In this document: positions 8,356 through 16,346 of the stretch, piece after piece
How positions within the stretch are numbered: the first letter of the stretch is position 1
Layout: the number at the start of each line of letters is the position of its first letter
NCBI GenBank assembly: GCA_902629935.1
Contig: CACOSU010000006.1
Location: 1 to 61,633 of the forward strand
Source: an uncultured Pelagibacteraceae bacterium
Lineage (GTDB): Bacteria > Pseudomonadota > Alphaproteobacteria > Pelagibacterales > Pelagibacteraceae
Direction of reading: 5' to 3'
Length of the DNA: 61,633 nucleotides
Notes under the pieces: generated by a model
What the model saw: the letters and a program-made list of their open reading frames with translations, nothing else
Database searches by the model: none
What the model was told of the DNA's origin: nothing
Program-made: the position numbers and the translations under genes

Positions 8356-8976
8356 TTATACTTTTTGGATTAAAGAAGCACTATTATTTGTAGGCTTATT
8401 TACATCTTTTGATACTTCATGAAAAATTAAGTTTGGAATTTTACGTTCTTTTAAAAATGCAGAGCCTTGTAATTCTAAATTTAAATAACGATTAATATCA
8501 GTTTGATTAAGGATGACAGGTTGTCTGTGATGAATTTCATTTATGTTTTCTTTTGCTTCTTCAGTTATTAGACAAAACTGATCATTTTCAAAAATACCGG
8601 CAAAATAAATAGGATTTGTATCTTCACGGGTAAAATAATGCGGAGTTTTTTCTTTCTCTTCCCTTTTCCATTCATAAAAACCATCAGCAACTGCAACACA
8701 TCTATTGTTTTTAATTAATTTTTTAAAAGAGACTTTTTCATCAATAGTCTCTAACCTTGCATTAATTAAAGCTTTAAAATCTTTATCTTTAGCCCACCCT
8801 GGAACTAAACCCCATTGAAGATTTTCTAATGTATTTCCATTTTTATATTTTTTTATTACTGGGAGTTTTTGATAAGGATGAGCATTATAATTTTCATTAT
8901 CTTTAACCTGAATTGCAGATTTAACTAATTTATTTGTTTTAGTTACAGGGTTTTTTACTACGTATCTTCCACACAT
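8356..8976 (-). CDS. yedK: SRAP-family abasic-site DNA-protein crosslink protein (YedK/HMCES)
   Basis: A 206-residue SOS-response-associated peptidase. The start MCGRYVV places the catalytic Cys at position 2 once Met is removed; this Cys forms a thiazolidine with abasic sites in single-stranded DNA. NARLETI (Asn and Glu), ADGFYEWKR and HRQPVIL (His) are the other active-site segments. Its ATG overlaps the stop of the upstream TPR gene (TAATG), so the two are probably co-transcribed. It runs convergently into the helicase gene with a 2-bp gap. Confidence 0.93.
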   Translation of the reverse strand: MCGRYVVKNPVTKTNKLVKSAIQVKDNENYNAHPYQKLPVIKKYKNGNTLENLQWGLVPGWAKDKDFKALINARLETIDEKVSFKKLIKNNRCVAVADGFYEWKREEKEKTPHYFTREDTNPIYFAGIFENDQFCLITEEAKENINEIHHRQPVILNQTDINRYLNLELQGSAFLKERKIPNLIFHEVSKDVNKPTNNSASLIQKV

Positions 8977-9524
8977 TATATTGTTTGCTGTTTCATTAAT
9001 TCTTCTATCTGCTTGATCATTATTTTTGGTGATCTCATGGCAGGATAAATTTCTTGTGCTTGTTCATAACTTCTAATCGCTTTTTCATAATTTTTAAGTT
9101 GAATATTTACTAAACCCTGTCCTGCTAAAGCTCCAAAATGTCTTTGTTCTAAGGATAATACTTGATCTATATCATCTTGAGACTTTTGAAATTCTCCTAG
9201 CATGTAAAGCACTGTTGCTCTTTTATTCCAAGCTTCTGCCCAACTTTGATCAAGATTAATAACTTCAGTAAAAATATCTTTTGCTTTTAAATAATTTTGA
9301 TCTCTCACAAATTGAGAGCCCTCCTCTAATCTTGCGGTAAGTTTTTCATCTGTTGGATGGGTACTCCATAAAGCCCAAATTTCTTGTTCAATTATAAGAG
9401 CTACTTTTGATTTATTTTCTTTTAACTCGTTAAACAATTGATTCAACCTAGTGTCTCTTTCATTTGCTACAGAACAAACCTGTGCAAATAAATAAATAAA
9501 AATTACTAAGAATAACTTCTTCAT
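8976..9524 (-). CDS. Exported tetratricopeptide-repeat protein
   Basis: A 182-residue protein with an N-terminal signal peptide ending near CSVANE, then a linker and at least three TPR units (segments around YLKAKDIFTEVINLDQ, EFQKSQDDIDQVLSLEQ and NYEKAIRSYEQAQEIYP). TPRs are protein-binding helices; this one likely works in the periplasm. Partner unknown. It precedes yedK with overlapping stop and start codons, though a shared function is not evident. Confidence 0.8.
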   Translation of the reverse strand: MKKLFLVIFIYLFAQVCSVANERDTRLNQLFNELKENKSKVALIIEQEIWALWSTHPTDEKLTARLEEGSQFVRDQNYLKAKDIFTEVINLDQSWAEAWNKRATVLYMLGEFQKSQDDIDQVLSLEQRHFGALAGQGLVNIQLKNYEKAIRSYEQAQEIYPAMRSPKIMIKQIEELMKQQTI

Positions 9525-9564
9525 ATTTAGATATTAACAAATATTAGAATTAAAGTCTTTGGTC

Positions 9565-10020
9565 TTAAGTGTCTTTATTGTTATTTTTACAACTATAAAA
9601 AGAAATATCTTTTTCTTTTTCCTCTTGTTTTATATTGTTTGTAATTTCATGAATAAGTTCGCCTGTTTTTCTAGTGTAGACTGCAGACTCAGAATAATTC
9701 CTTTCTTTATCGAATGCTTGGATTAAGAATATATCTTTATTCGAAATTTTAACCTCTAAATCAATTTTATTAAAAAATTCTGATAAATTTTTAACACTTA
9801 GAACGTCTGGTGTTTTAGACTCGATTATTAACTTATTTATATCTTTTCTTTTAATTTGATCTTTTGTGAAAGATACAAAGTTATGGTCTGGATTTTTTAA
9901 AATTACTTTTTCAAATTTACAATTTAAACTTAAATCAGAATTTAGAGTAATATTTGTATTTTGAGCTTGAGCAAAACTAAAGCAACATAATAAGCTAAAT
10001 ATTGATAGAAAGATTTTCAT
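9565..10020 (-). CDS. Hypothetical exported protein
   Basis: A 151-residue protein that I do not recognise. It starts with a clear signal peptide (hydrophobic core then FAQAQN), followed by a soluble domain with three Cys (two in the signal region, one near residue 34 and one near the C-terminus), so a disulfide is possible. It directly follows tesA on the same strand, the tesA stop abutting its ATG, and could share its transcript. No enzyme motif is visible. Confidence 0.65.
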   Translation of the reverse strand: MKIFLSIFSLLCCFSFAQAQNTNITLNSDLSLNCKFEKVILKNPDHNFVSFTKDQIKRKDINKLIIESKTPDVLSVKNLSEFFNKIDLEVKISNKDIFLIQAFDKERNYSESAVYTRKTGELIHEITNNIKQEEKEKDISFYSCKNNNKDT

Positions 10021-10632
10021 TTACTTAATTATATTAATAATACTTTTTTTTATTGTTTCACTTATTTTAATTATTCCATCTTTGTTGGGGTGTATACCGT
10101 CTTGTTGATTCAAATTTGGATTAAGTGCCACACCCTCAAGAAGAAATGGGATTAATGCTAAATTATACTTTTTTGATAACTTTGGATAAATAGCATCAAA
10201 CTCATTTTTATATTTTTCCCCATGAGTATCTGGCGCCACCATGCCAGCTAAAATAATTTTAATATTTTTATTTCGAGCAACATTTATTATTTGTTCTAAA
10301 TTTCTTTCTGTTTCTTCTGGTTGAATTCCTCTGAGCATATCATTGGCTCCTAATCCTAGAATAATTAAATCAATACCTGGCTCTGATAAACTCCAATCAG
10401 CTCTATTTAATCCACCTGATGACGTACTTCCTGAGACACTTCCATTAATAACCTTAATATTTAACCCAACCTGCTTAAGATTGTTTTCTAAAACTATTGA
10501 TAAATGATGTTCTTTAGATAATCCATATCCAGCCATCAAACTATCTCCAAATAAAACTACCTTTTCTATTGCACTTGCATTTATGTGCACTAGAAAGAAT
10601 ATCAAAATTTTAATAAATATTCTTTTATTCAT
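10021..10632 (-). CDS. tesA: Arylesterase / multifunctional SGNH hydrolase, TesA-like
   Basis: A 203-residue periplasmic GDSL hydrolase that cleaves acyl esters or thioesters. A signal peptide of about 20 residues is followed by VVLFGDSLMAGYGLS with the nucleophile Ser31, LGLGANDMLRG (oxyanion Asn) and DGIHPN with the catalytic Asp and His. I chose the ATG at 10632 because it gives a clean signal peptide; an upstream in-frame extension lacks one. Its start codon overlaps that of the divergent ybbA gene in a shared CATG. An AAGAAGAG stretch inside ybbA may be its ribosome site. Confidence 0.9.
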   Translation of the reverse strand: MNKRIFIKILIFFLVHINASAIEKVVLFGDSLMAGYGLSKEHHLSIVLENNLKQVGLNIKVINGSVSGSTSSGGLNRADWSLSEPGIDLIILGLGANDMLRGIQPEETERNLEQIINVARNKNIKIILAGMVAPDTHGEKYKNEFDAIYPKLSKKYNLALIPFLLEGVALNPNLNQQDGIHPNKDGIIKISETIKKSIINIIK

Positions 10633-11296
10633 GAGCACTCTTCTTAAATTAAAAAAAATAAATCTCAAATACCAAACTGTCAAAGATAGTATCAATGTTT
10701 TAAAGAATATTGATTTAAATATTAAGAAAAAAGAAACTGTTTCAGTAGTTGGAGAAAGTGGCTCAGGGAAAACAAGTTTAATAATGTTAATTGGAGGCTT
10801 AGAAAAACCAACATCTGGTAAAATTATTTTTAATGATCAAGAAATAACAAGCCTTAGTGAAGATGAAGTATCTGAAATAAGAAAGAAAAATATTGGAATA
10901 ATTTTTCAGTCGTTTTATTTAATTCCTAATTACACAGCAGTTGAAAATATTGCTCTAACACTTGAGCTTAATAATTTTAAAAATCCAGAAAAAGAAGCAA
11001 AAATTTTATTAGATCGTTTTGGTTTGAAAAATCGTTTTAATAACCTACCAAGTCAGTTATCAGGTGGTGAACAACAAAGGGTTGCTATAGCTAGAGCAAT
11101 TGCAATGAAGCCTGAATTAATCTTAGCTGATGAACCAACAGGAAACTTAGATACTGAAAACTCTGTCATGATTGCAAATATTTTATTTAAGTATGTCAAA
11201 GAAGAAGGTTCGTCTTTAATCATGGTAACTCATGACCCTAAACTTGCTAACAAAGCTAAAAGAAAAATAAAAATTAAAGATGGAAAAATTAAATAA
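10631..11296 (+). CDS. ybbA: ABC transporter ATPase, YbbA/LolD family
   Basis: A 221-residue ATPase partner of a MacB/FtsX-type permease. Walker A GESGSGKT is at 41-48, then the Q-loop FQSFYLIPN, signature LSGGEQQRVAIARA, Walker B LILADEPT and the H-loop VTHD. It starts at the ATG that overlaps the tesA start; a more upstream in-frame ATG would lie well inside tesA. It overlaps the permease gene by 17 bp. The divergent tesA with ybbA-ybbP arrangement is conserved in many proteobacteria. The exported substrate is unknown. Confidence 0.92.
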   Translation: MSTLLKLKKINLKYQTVKDSINVLKNIDLNIKKKETVSVVGESGSGKTSLIMLIGGLEKPTSGKIIFNDQEITSLSEDEVSEIRKKNIGIIFQSFYLIPNYTAVENIALTLELNNFKNPEKEAKILLDRFGLKNRFNNLPSQLSGGEQQRVAIARAIAMKPELILADEPTGNLDTENSVMIANILFKYVKEEGSSLIMVTHDPKLANKAKRKIKIKDGKIK

Positions 11297-13814
11297 TCCT
11301 GCAGAATTTAGTTTGATTTTTAAATATGCTTTAAAGGACTTAAGCAGAAACTATCATAAAATTTCTAGTATTATTGTTACGCTATTTATAAGTCTTTTTA
11401 TCTTAAGTGCTATTTTCACTATTGAAGATAGTCTTAAAAAAGAACTAAATGATAATGCCAAATCACTTTTAGGTGGAGATTTAGAGATTGATTACAATCG
11501 TAATCAGGGAAATTTAGATCTAGTCAACCAAGTAAGAGAATTTACTACTGTCTCTCAAATGATTGAGTTCAGTACCATGCTATCAACGACTGGTAGAGAA
11601 AAAAATAAATCATTATTTACTAGAATTAAAACTGTGGATGAAAAATATCCTTTATATGGAAATGTTGTTTATGAGCCAATAGGCGCTTATGAAAGGTTGC
11701 AAAAAGAATCTAACACTATTCTGATCAATGAAAGTTTATCAAAAACCTTAAATATTAAAATTAATGAAATAGTAAAAGTTCAAGATAAAAATTTTACAGT
11801 AATTGGAATTATAAAATCAGTGCCAGATGTAAGTGGATTTGTTGCATTTGGCGATTGGGCTTTAGCAGGAAAGCAAACTTTAGAAATTTTAAAGCTTAAT
11901 GGCATTGGAAGTTTTTTAAACTACGAATACAAGGTTAAATTTAATGAAAATGATAAGCCAGAGGAAATCGAGCAACGAATTGAAGATATATTTAAAAACG
12001 ATCAAAAAGTAAAACTTAGATATCCAGAGAATTCTGCAAGTGGAATAAAAAGAATTATTAATAATTTTTCTCAATTTTTATCCCTTGTATCTATCAGCGC
12101 AATGTTGATAGCAGGTATTGGAATAGCAAATACTTTGCTTTCTTTTATTAATCAAAATAATATGTCAATAGCTGTACGAAAAGCAGTTGGCTTTTATTCA
12201 GGTAATATTAAAACATTATATTACCTGCAATTATTTATACTTTTATTTTTCATTACTATTATTGCTTATGGATCGAGTTTTTTAATTGTACCAATAGCGG
12301 ATAAATATTTATCCGATGGATTGGGATTAAATGTTTATCCAGTATTTTCATTACTTAATTTTTTAAAAATATTTTTAGTGGGATTGTTGGTGCTTGTAAT
12401 TTTTTCTATTCCAACAATCAGTTCTATTGATCAAGTAAAAGCGTCTAATTTATTTAGAAATGTATTTCAAAACCTTCAATTTTATTATTCTAAAAGATCA
12501 GTTGTTCTAAGCTTTGTTTTGTTATCTATCTTAATTATGTTATTCACAATTGGATCTGAACAACCTTCTTATAGCTTGGGTTACTTTGCTGCTTTTTTTG
12601 TGTGTTTAATTGTATTTTTCTTACTTTCAAAATTAATTATTTTTTTTCTAAAAAAATTCAAATCTAGTCCAATAATTTCTTTAAAAGTTTCAATCAAAAA
12701 TATTACCCAAACAAAAAGTATAACACCTATTACAGTTATGTCTCTTGGCTTAGGGGTTACTTTGTTATTAACATTAGCTTTAGTTGGTACAAATTTTCAA
12801 AGAGAAATTGCTAAATCTATTCCCGATATTGCACCTGATTATTTCTTTGTTGGTATTCAAAAAGGAGAAAAAGAGAAATTTAAACAAGGTATTTTAAATA
12901 TGGACCCAAATGCATCTATCGAAATTGTGCCAATGATATCCTCTGGTATTGTAAAAATTAATGGTGTGAATCCTAACACTTATATTAAACCAGATAATGA
13001 TAGTTACTGGGTAATTGGTAGCGAGCGAAGATCTTCATGGGTAGAAAATATACCTGAGGATAATCTAATTTTAGAAGGTAAATGGTGGGATTTATCAAAA
13101 CCAAATCAACTTCAAATATCTCTAGATGCAAAAGTAGCTAAAGATTTTAACATTCAGTTAGGTGATATTTTCACTTTAAATGTTTATGGACGAGAAATTA
13201 AAGGAGAGGTCATTAATTTTAGAGAAGTAGATTATCGAGATTTAAGCATAAACTTTGCAATGTTATTCAATCCTCAATTTGCAAAAAATATTCCACACGA
13301 ATATTTAGCTACTGCAAAATTTAATTCAAATAAATTTGATGAAACTGAAATGCTTGAAATCATGCCGAGTTTATCAATGATAAAAATTGCAGATTATTTA
13401 TCTAAAGTTACAGCTGTTTTGAATAAAGTATTTATTGCAGTAACTTTAATTTCAGCGGTTACTATTGTTATAGGGTTAATCGTAATTTCGAGTGCAATTA
13501 TGGTTCAAGGAAAAGTTAAAGAATATCAAAATTTAGTCTTTAAAATTATAGGTTTTTCAAAAAAACAAATTATTTTCTCATCGTTAATTGAGTTCATCAT
13601 AATTTTTAAATCTGTAATTTTAATTGCAATATTCTTTGCAGTGATTGGTTCAAAATTTATTATGGAAAATATTTTTGATCTTATGTGGATGTTTGATTTT
13701 AAAATTTTAATTTATTTAGGTTTTTCAATTGGCTTTGTTACTTTAATTTTAATATTGCTAACAAACTTAAAATATCTAAATCCTACAGTTTATCCTCTAA
13801 TAAGAAATCAATAA
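11280..13814 (+). CDS. ybbP: FtsX-like ABC permease, YbbP family
   Basis: An 844-residue inner-membrane protein. An N-terminal helix and a large periplasmic domain lead to three helices (about 255-375, the first FtsX core), two central helices, a second helix and periplasmic domain, and a final three-helix FtsX core (about 710-835). Such doubled FtsX proteins act as mechanotransmission transporters that move hydrophobic or envelope substrates with YbbA. Length is normal for YbbP (about 800-850). It ends 1 bp from the convergent carbonic-anhydrase-like gene. Confidence 0.9.
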   Translation: MEKLNNPAEFSLIFKYALKDLSRNYHKISSIIVTLFISLFILSAIFTIEDSLKKELNDNAKSLLGGDLEIDYNRNQGNLDLVNQVREFTTVSQMIEFSTMLSTTGREKNKSLFTRIKTVDEKYPLYGNVVYEPIGAYERLQKESNTILINESLSKTLNIKINEIVKVQDKNFTVIGIIKSVPDVSGFVAFGDWALAGKQTLEILKLNGIGSFLNYEYKVKFNENDKPEEIEQRIEDIFKNDQKVKLRYPENSASGIKRIINNFSQFLSLVSISAMLIAGIGIANTLLSFINQNNMSIAVRKAVGFYSGNIKTLYYLQLFILLFFITIIAYGSSFLIVPIADKYLSDGLGLNVYPVFSLLNFLKIFLVGLLVLVIFSIPTISSIDQVKASNLFRNVFQNLQFYYSKRSVVLSFVLLSILIMLFTIGSEQPSYSLGYFAAFFVCLIVFFLLSKLIIFFLKKFKSSPIISLKVSIKNITQTKSITPITVMSLGLGVTLLLTLALVGTNFQREIAKSIPDIAPDYFFVGIQKGEKEKFKQGILNMDPNASIEIVPMISSGIVKINGVNPNTYIKPDNDSYWVIGSERRSSWVENIPEDNLILEGKWWDLSKPNQLQISLDAKVAKDFNIQLGDIFTLNVYGREIKGEVINFREVDYRDLSINFAMLFNPQFAKNIPHEYLATAKFNSNKFDETEMLEIMPSLSMIKIADYLSKVTAVLNKVFIAVTLISAVTIVIGLIVISSAIMVQGKVKEYQNLVFKIIGFSKKQIIFSSLIEFIIIFKSVILIAIFFAVIGSKFIMENIFDLMWMFDFKILIYLGFSIGFVTLILILLTNLKYLNPTVYPLIRNQ

Positions 13815-14231
13815 TTAGAATTTAGTAATTTTTCTATCCAAAGAAATTAGATTTAATTCTACTTTCAATTTTGGAAATTTTTTTTTTATTTGTTTTTTAA
13901 TTTTAGAGAACGACTCTTTATGAATTTTTTTTTCATTCTCTGGACTAAATTCCTTTTTTCCATTTGCAATTTTAGCAGCACCACAATCTTTATGATTAAT
14001 AACAATTAATTTTTCTATTTTATGTAATTGAATAGAGGTTTTTAAATTATCATAAAATGTTTTATGCCATTGTTTAAATTTATTATGTGTAACACCAACA
14101 GCTGAACCTGCAATTGTGAATGCACTGTATTTTCCTATTAATTTTTTTTTCTTTAAATGATTATAAACTAAATGTTGAAATCTAGGATCCATACAAGATA
14201 ACACCATTGCTTTAAATTTAGATTTCTTCAA
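13815..14231 (-). CDS. Small beta-carbonic-anhydrase-like zinc protein
   Basis: A 138-residue protein with the full beta-carbonic anhydrase metal set: Cys13, Asp15 and Arg17 in SCMDPRF, then His80 and Cys83 in NHKDCGA. The core is shorter than typical beta enzymes (about 200 residues), and the C-terminal part is Lys-rich. It would interconvert CO2 and bicarbonate in the cytoplasm if active, but such short relatives may have another role. Its ATG overlaps the stop of the upstream SOUL gene (ATGA). Confidence 0.7.
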   Translation of the reverse strand: MKKSKFKAMVLSCMDPRFQHLVYNHLKKKKLIGKYSAFTIAGSAVGVTHNKFKQWHKTFYDNLKTSIQLHKIEKLIVINHKDCGAAKIANGKKEFSPENEKKIHKESFSKIKKQIKKKFPKLKVELNLISLDRKITKF

Positions 14232-14794
14232 TTTAATTCCACTTTAAACATAGCCTCATTCCTTCTATTCATTGGAAGGGTAAATGGACTGTCATATGTT
14301 GCTCTAATTGGTGGGCTTATAATTGATATATTATTTTTTTTTAACTCTTTTTCTAAAATTTCTTTATGTTTAAGAAAATTTGCATCAGAAGCTCTTCCAG
14401 AATATCTTAAAACTGCATAGTACCCTCCTAAAATATTAACTATTTTAACATCTTCCCTACTTGGATTTGGTGCATTTTCTGAATTAAATTTAGAGGGTAA
14501 ATAAAACTGCATACTCATATTTCCATTTTTCTCAACTTGAGTAACTGGAGTTGTCATTTTAATTTTCTCTTGAGTATCGTTTCTGCCTGAAATGTAATTA
14601 AATAATTTTCTAAAATTGCTATCTATTCCAGATGTCATTGTTTCTACTGCTAATCGATCAGAATATTTTCTAATCTCATATATTTCATTTTTAGAGACAA
14701 CTTCGTAATTTGCTTCCTCGTAAGCCATAGACTTAGAATAGGTTAAAACAAATAAAGTACATAATATTATAAAATAAAGTTTAATTGTGTTCAT
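14228..14794 (-). CDS. SOUL-family heme-binding protein
   Basis: A 188-residue protein with an N-terminal signal peptide, so probably periplasmic. EEANYEVVSKNEIYEIRKYSD, the KIKMTTPV strand and the closing FTLPMNRRNEAMFKV stretch are typical of SOUL/HBP proteins, which bind heme or porphyrins in plants and animals. Bacterial function is unclear. It lies between the acetyltransferase-like gene (2-bp gap) and the carbonic-anhydrase-like gene (4-bp overlap), which suggests one transcript. Confidence 0.85.
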   Translation of the reverse strand: MNTIKLYFIILCTLFVLTYSKSMAYEEANYEVVSKNEIYEIRKYSDRLAVETMTSGIDSNFRKLFNYISGRNDTQEKIKMTTPVTQVEKNGNMSMQFYLPSKFNSENAPNPSREDVKIVNILGGYYAVLRYSGRASDANFLKHKEILEKELKKNNISIISPPIRATYDSPFTLPMNRRNEAMFKVELN

Positions 14795-14796
14795 TT

Positions 14797-15351
14797 TTAC
14801 ATAACTTTATATTCAAAATTTTGTGTGTTTTCATTAATTTGAATTAATTTTGCTCCATTTCTTTTATGAAAATTAGTAGCCATTTCAGTCAGTGGTGAGA
14901 GGGTTACCAATCTATTCAAATGATTAGATTTTTTAATCTTTTTGAATACTTCCTTAACAATTAATTTACCCCCACCCTTTTTTTTGGACCAAACAGTATA
15001 AGCGATAGCTATTTGGCCACCAGATTGATCTCTCATAGCAGTTTGTAGAAATGCATCGGTACTAAGTTTTTCTAACTCATCGACACTTTTTGGGATTTCA
15101 TTAGTATAAGCAAAACACATAACAGCATGAATTTCTCCTTTGTATTCAACTCCAAAAATTTTTCTTCCATATCCTGTTCTAAACTTGTTGTCTAATTCAG
15201 GTCTTACAGGATCTTCATCTGTATTGCATTCTTTAAGCTCAACAAGTTTAGCACCTTTAACCCAACCAAAAAAATTACCAATATTTTTACTCAAAACTTG
15301 TCTGTTTTTTCTTAGTCTAGCTTTAATTCTTGGATTGAATTTTTTTATCAT
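14797..15351 (-). CDS. GNAT-like protein of unknown function
   Basis: A 184-residue cytosolic protein. The first 25 residues are strongly basic. The second half resembles a GNAT acyltransferase: the strand QIAIAYTVW, a GGGKLIVKEVF turn and helix where acetyl-CoA would bind, and the RNGAKLIQIN end. Substrate unknown. It is first in the block followed by the SOUL and carbonic-anhydrase-like genes. GNAT assignment is by pattern only. Confidence 0.55.
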   Translation of the reverse strand: MIKKFNPRIKARLRKNRQVLSKNIGNFFGWVKGAKLVELKECNTDEDPVRPELDNKFRTGYGRKIFGVEYKGEIHAVMCFAYTNEIPKSVDELEKLSTDAFLQTAMRDQSGGQIAIAYTVWSKKKGGGKLIVKEVFKKIKKSNHLNRLVTLSPLTEMATNFHKRNGAKLIQINENTQNFEYKVM

Positions 15352-15404
15352 AATTTAAATTATATATTTAAACGATTATTATAAATTTGGTATGTGTAAA
15401 AAAA

Positions 15405-16151
15405 TCATATTAGATAATCATATAAAAGCTTAGTGCTTGTTATAAAAATTAAAACATATATAAAATTATAAAACAATTTTTCTTCAATGATTTTTAGTAG
15501 CTTATATCCAATTAATATTCCTAATAGTGAAACAGGAAATAATATTACTGAATTCTTAAAAGATTCAAGATTGGTCATTGATAAGTTAATATACAAAGGA
15601 AGTTTAATTAAATTTACACAAGTGAAAAAAAAAATTCTTGTACCAACATAGATTTCTTTTTTCATTCTGAGAGGTAGTAAATAAAGACTTACTGGAGTTC
15701 CCCCAGCATGAACAGAAAAACTTGTAAACCCAGCTACTACTGAACATACACCACCTTTAAAAAAATTTTTCTCTGATTTTTTTTCTTTATCTTTTTTTAA
15801 AAAAAAATAATGACCTGCGAATAAGAAACCCATAACTCCAATTATAAATTTTAATAATTCCTCTGAAAAATATGAAAATGTTAAAGACCCTATAATTATA
15901 CCAGTTGCAGCAAAAGGAACCATTAGTTTTAAAGTTCCTAATTCAAATTCTTTTCTATATTTATAAACGGCTATAAAATCTGAAAAAATTAGAATAGGTA
16001 AAATAATTCCTAATGCTTGATTTAACGGCATCACTATTGTCATTAAAGGAACAGATATTAAAGTCATAGAACCACCTAAACCTGATTTAGCGATACCATA
16101 TAAAATTATTGCTGGAACAACTGTGAAAAAAAATAATAAGTTTATTTCCAT
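15405..16151 (-). CDS. TauE/SafE-family membrane transporter
   Basis: A 248-residue inner-membrane protein with about eight helices, laid out as two repeats. The Gly-rich first helix (GIAKSGLGGSMTLISVPLM) and the second-repeat helix (VAGFTSFSVHAGGTPVSLYLL) are typical of the TauE/SafE family, which exports sulfite, sulfoacetate or related anions. Substrate not readable. The upstream neighbours on the same strand are a small membrane ORF and the ScfR-like regulator, so it may be in that transcription unit. Confidence 0.85.
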   Translation of the reverse strand: MEINLLFFFTVVPAIILYGIAKSGLGGSMTLISVPLMTIVMPLNQALGIILPILIFSDFIAVYKYRKEFELGTLKLMVPFAATGIIIGSLTFSYFSEELLKFIIGVMGFLFAGHYFFLKKDKEKKSEKNFFKGGVCSVVAGFTSFSVHAGGTPVSLYLLPLRMKKEIYVGTRIFFFTCVNLIKLPLYINLSMTNLESFKNSVILFPVSLLGILIGYKLLKIIEEKLFYNFIYVLIFITSTKLLYDYLI

Positions 16152-16178
16152 TTATTTAATGAATTAATAATTTAGATT

Positions 16179-16343
16179 TTAGTAATTGAGGAGCAAAAGG
16201 ATAATTGCAACTAAAGCAATAACTGTGCTTATAACAATATAATTAAGCTTTATATTAAATTTTTTTTCAACAAAATTTTGAATTTTTTCCCAAAATAATA
16301 CAATCAAAAAAATTATAACTGCTGGAAGAATATATTTTATCAT
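16179..16343 (-). CDS. Small membrane protein, 54 residues
   Basis: An ORF that starts with ATG 3 bases after the stop of the ScfR-like gene and ends with TAA 27 bases before the TauE/SafE start. It encodes a hydrophobic helix (about residues 4-17), a charged EKIQNFVEKKFNIK loop, then a second hydrophobic helix (about 36-52) ending LLLLNY. The two-helix hairpin and the close fit between neighbours favour a real gene. I do not recognise a family. Confidence 0.55.
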   Translation of the reverse strand: MIKYILPAVIIFLIVLFWEKIQNFVEKKFNIKLNYIVISTVIALVAIILLLLNY

Positions 16344-16346
16344 TAT

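Noticed and set aside
10583-10630. Longer N-terminus for ybbA from the upstream ATG
   Set aside because: It lies inside tesA and adds residues with no match to the ATPase family start.
10633-10695. Longer N-terminus for tesA
   Set aside because: Adds about 21 residues before the signal peptide and overlaps ybbA; no support.
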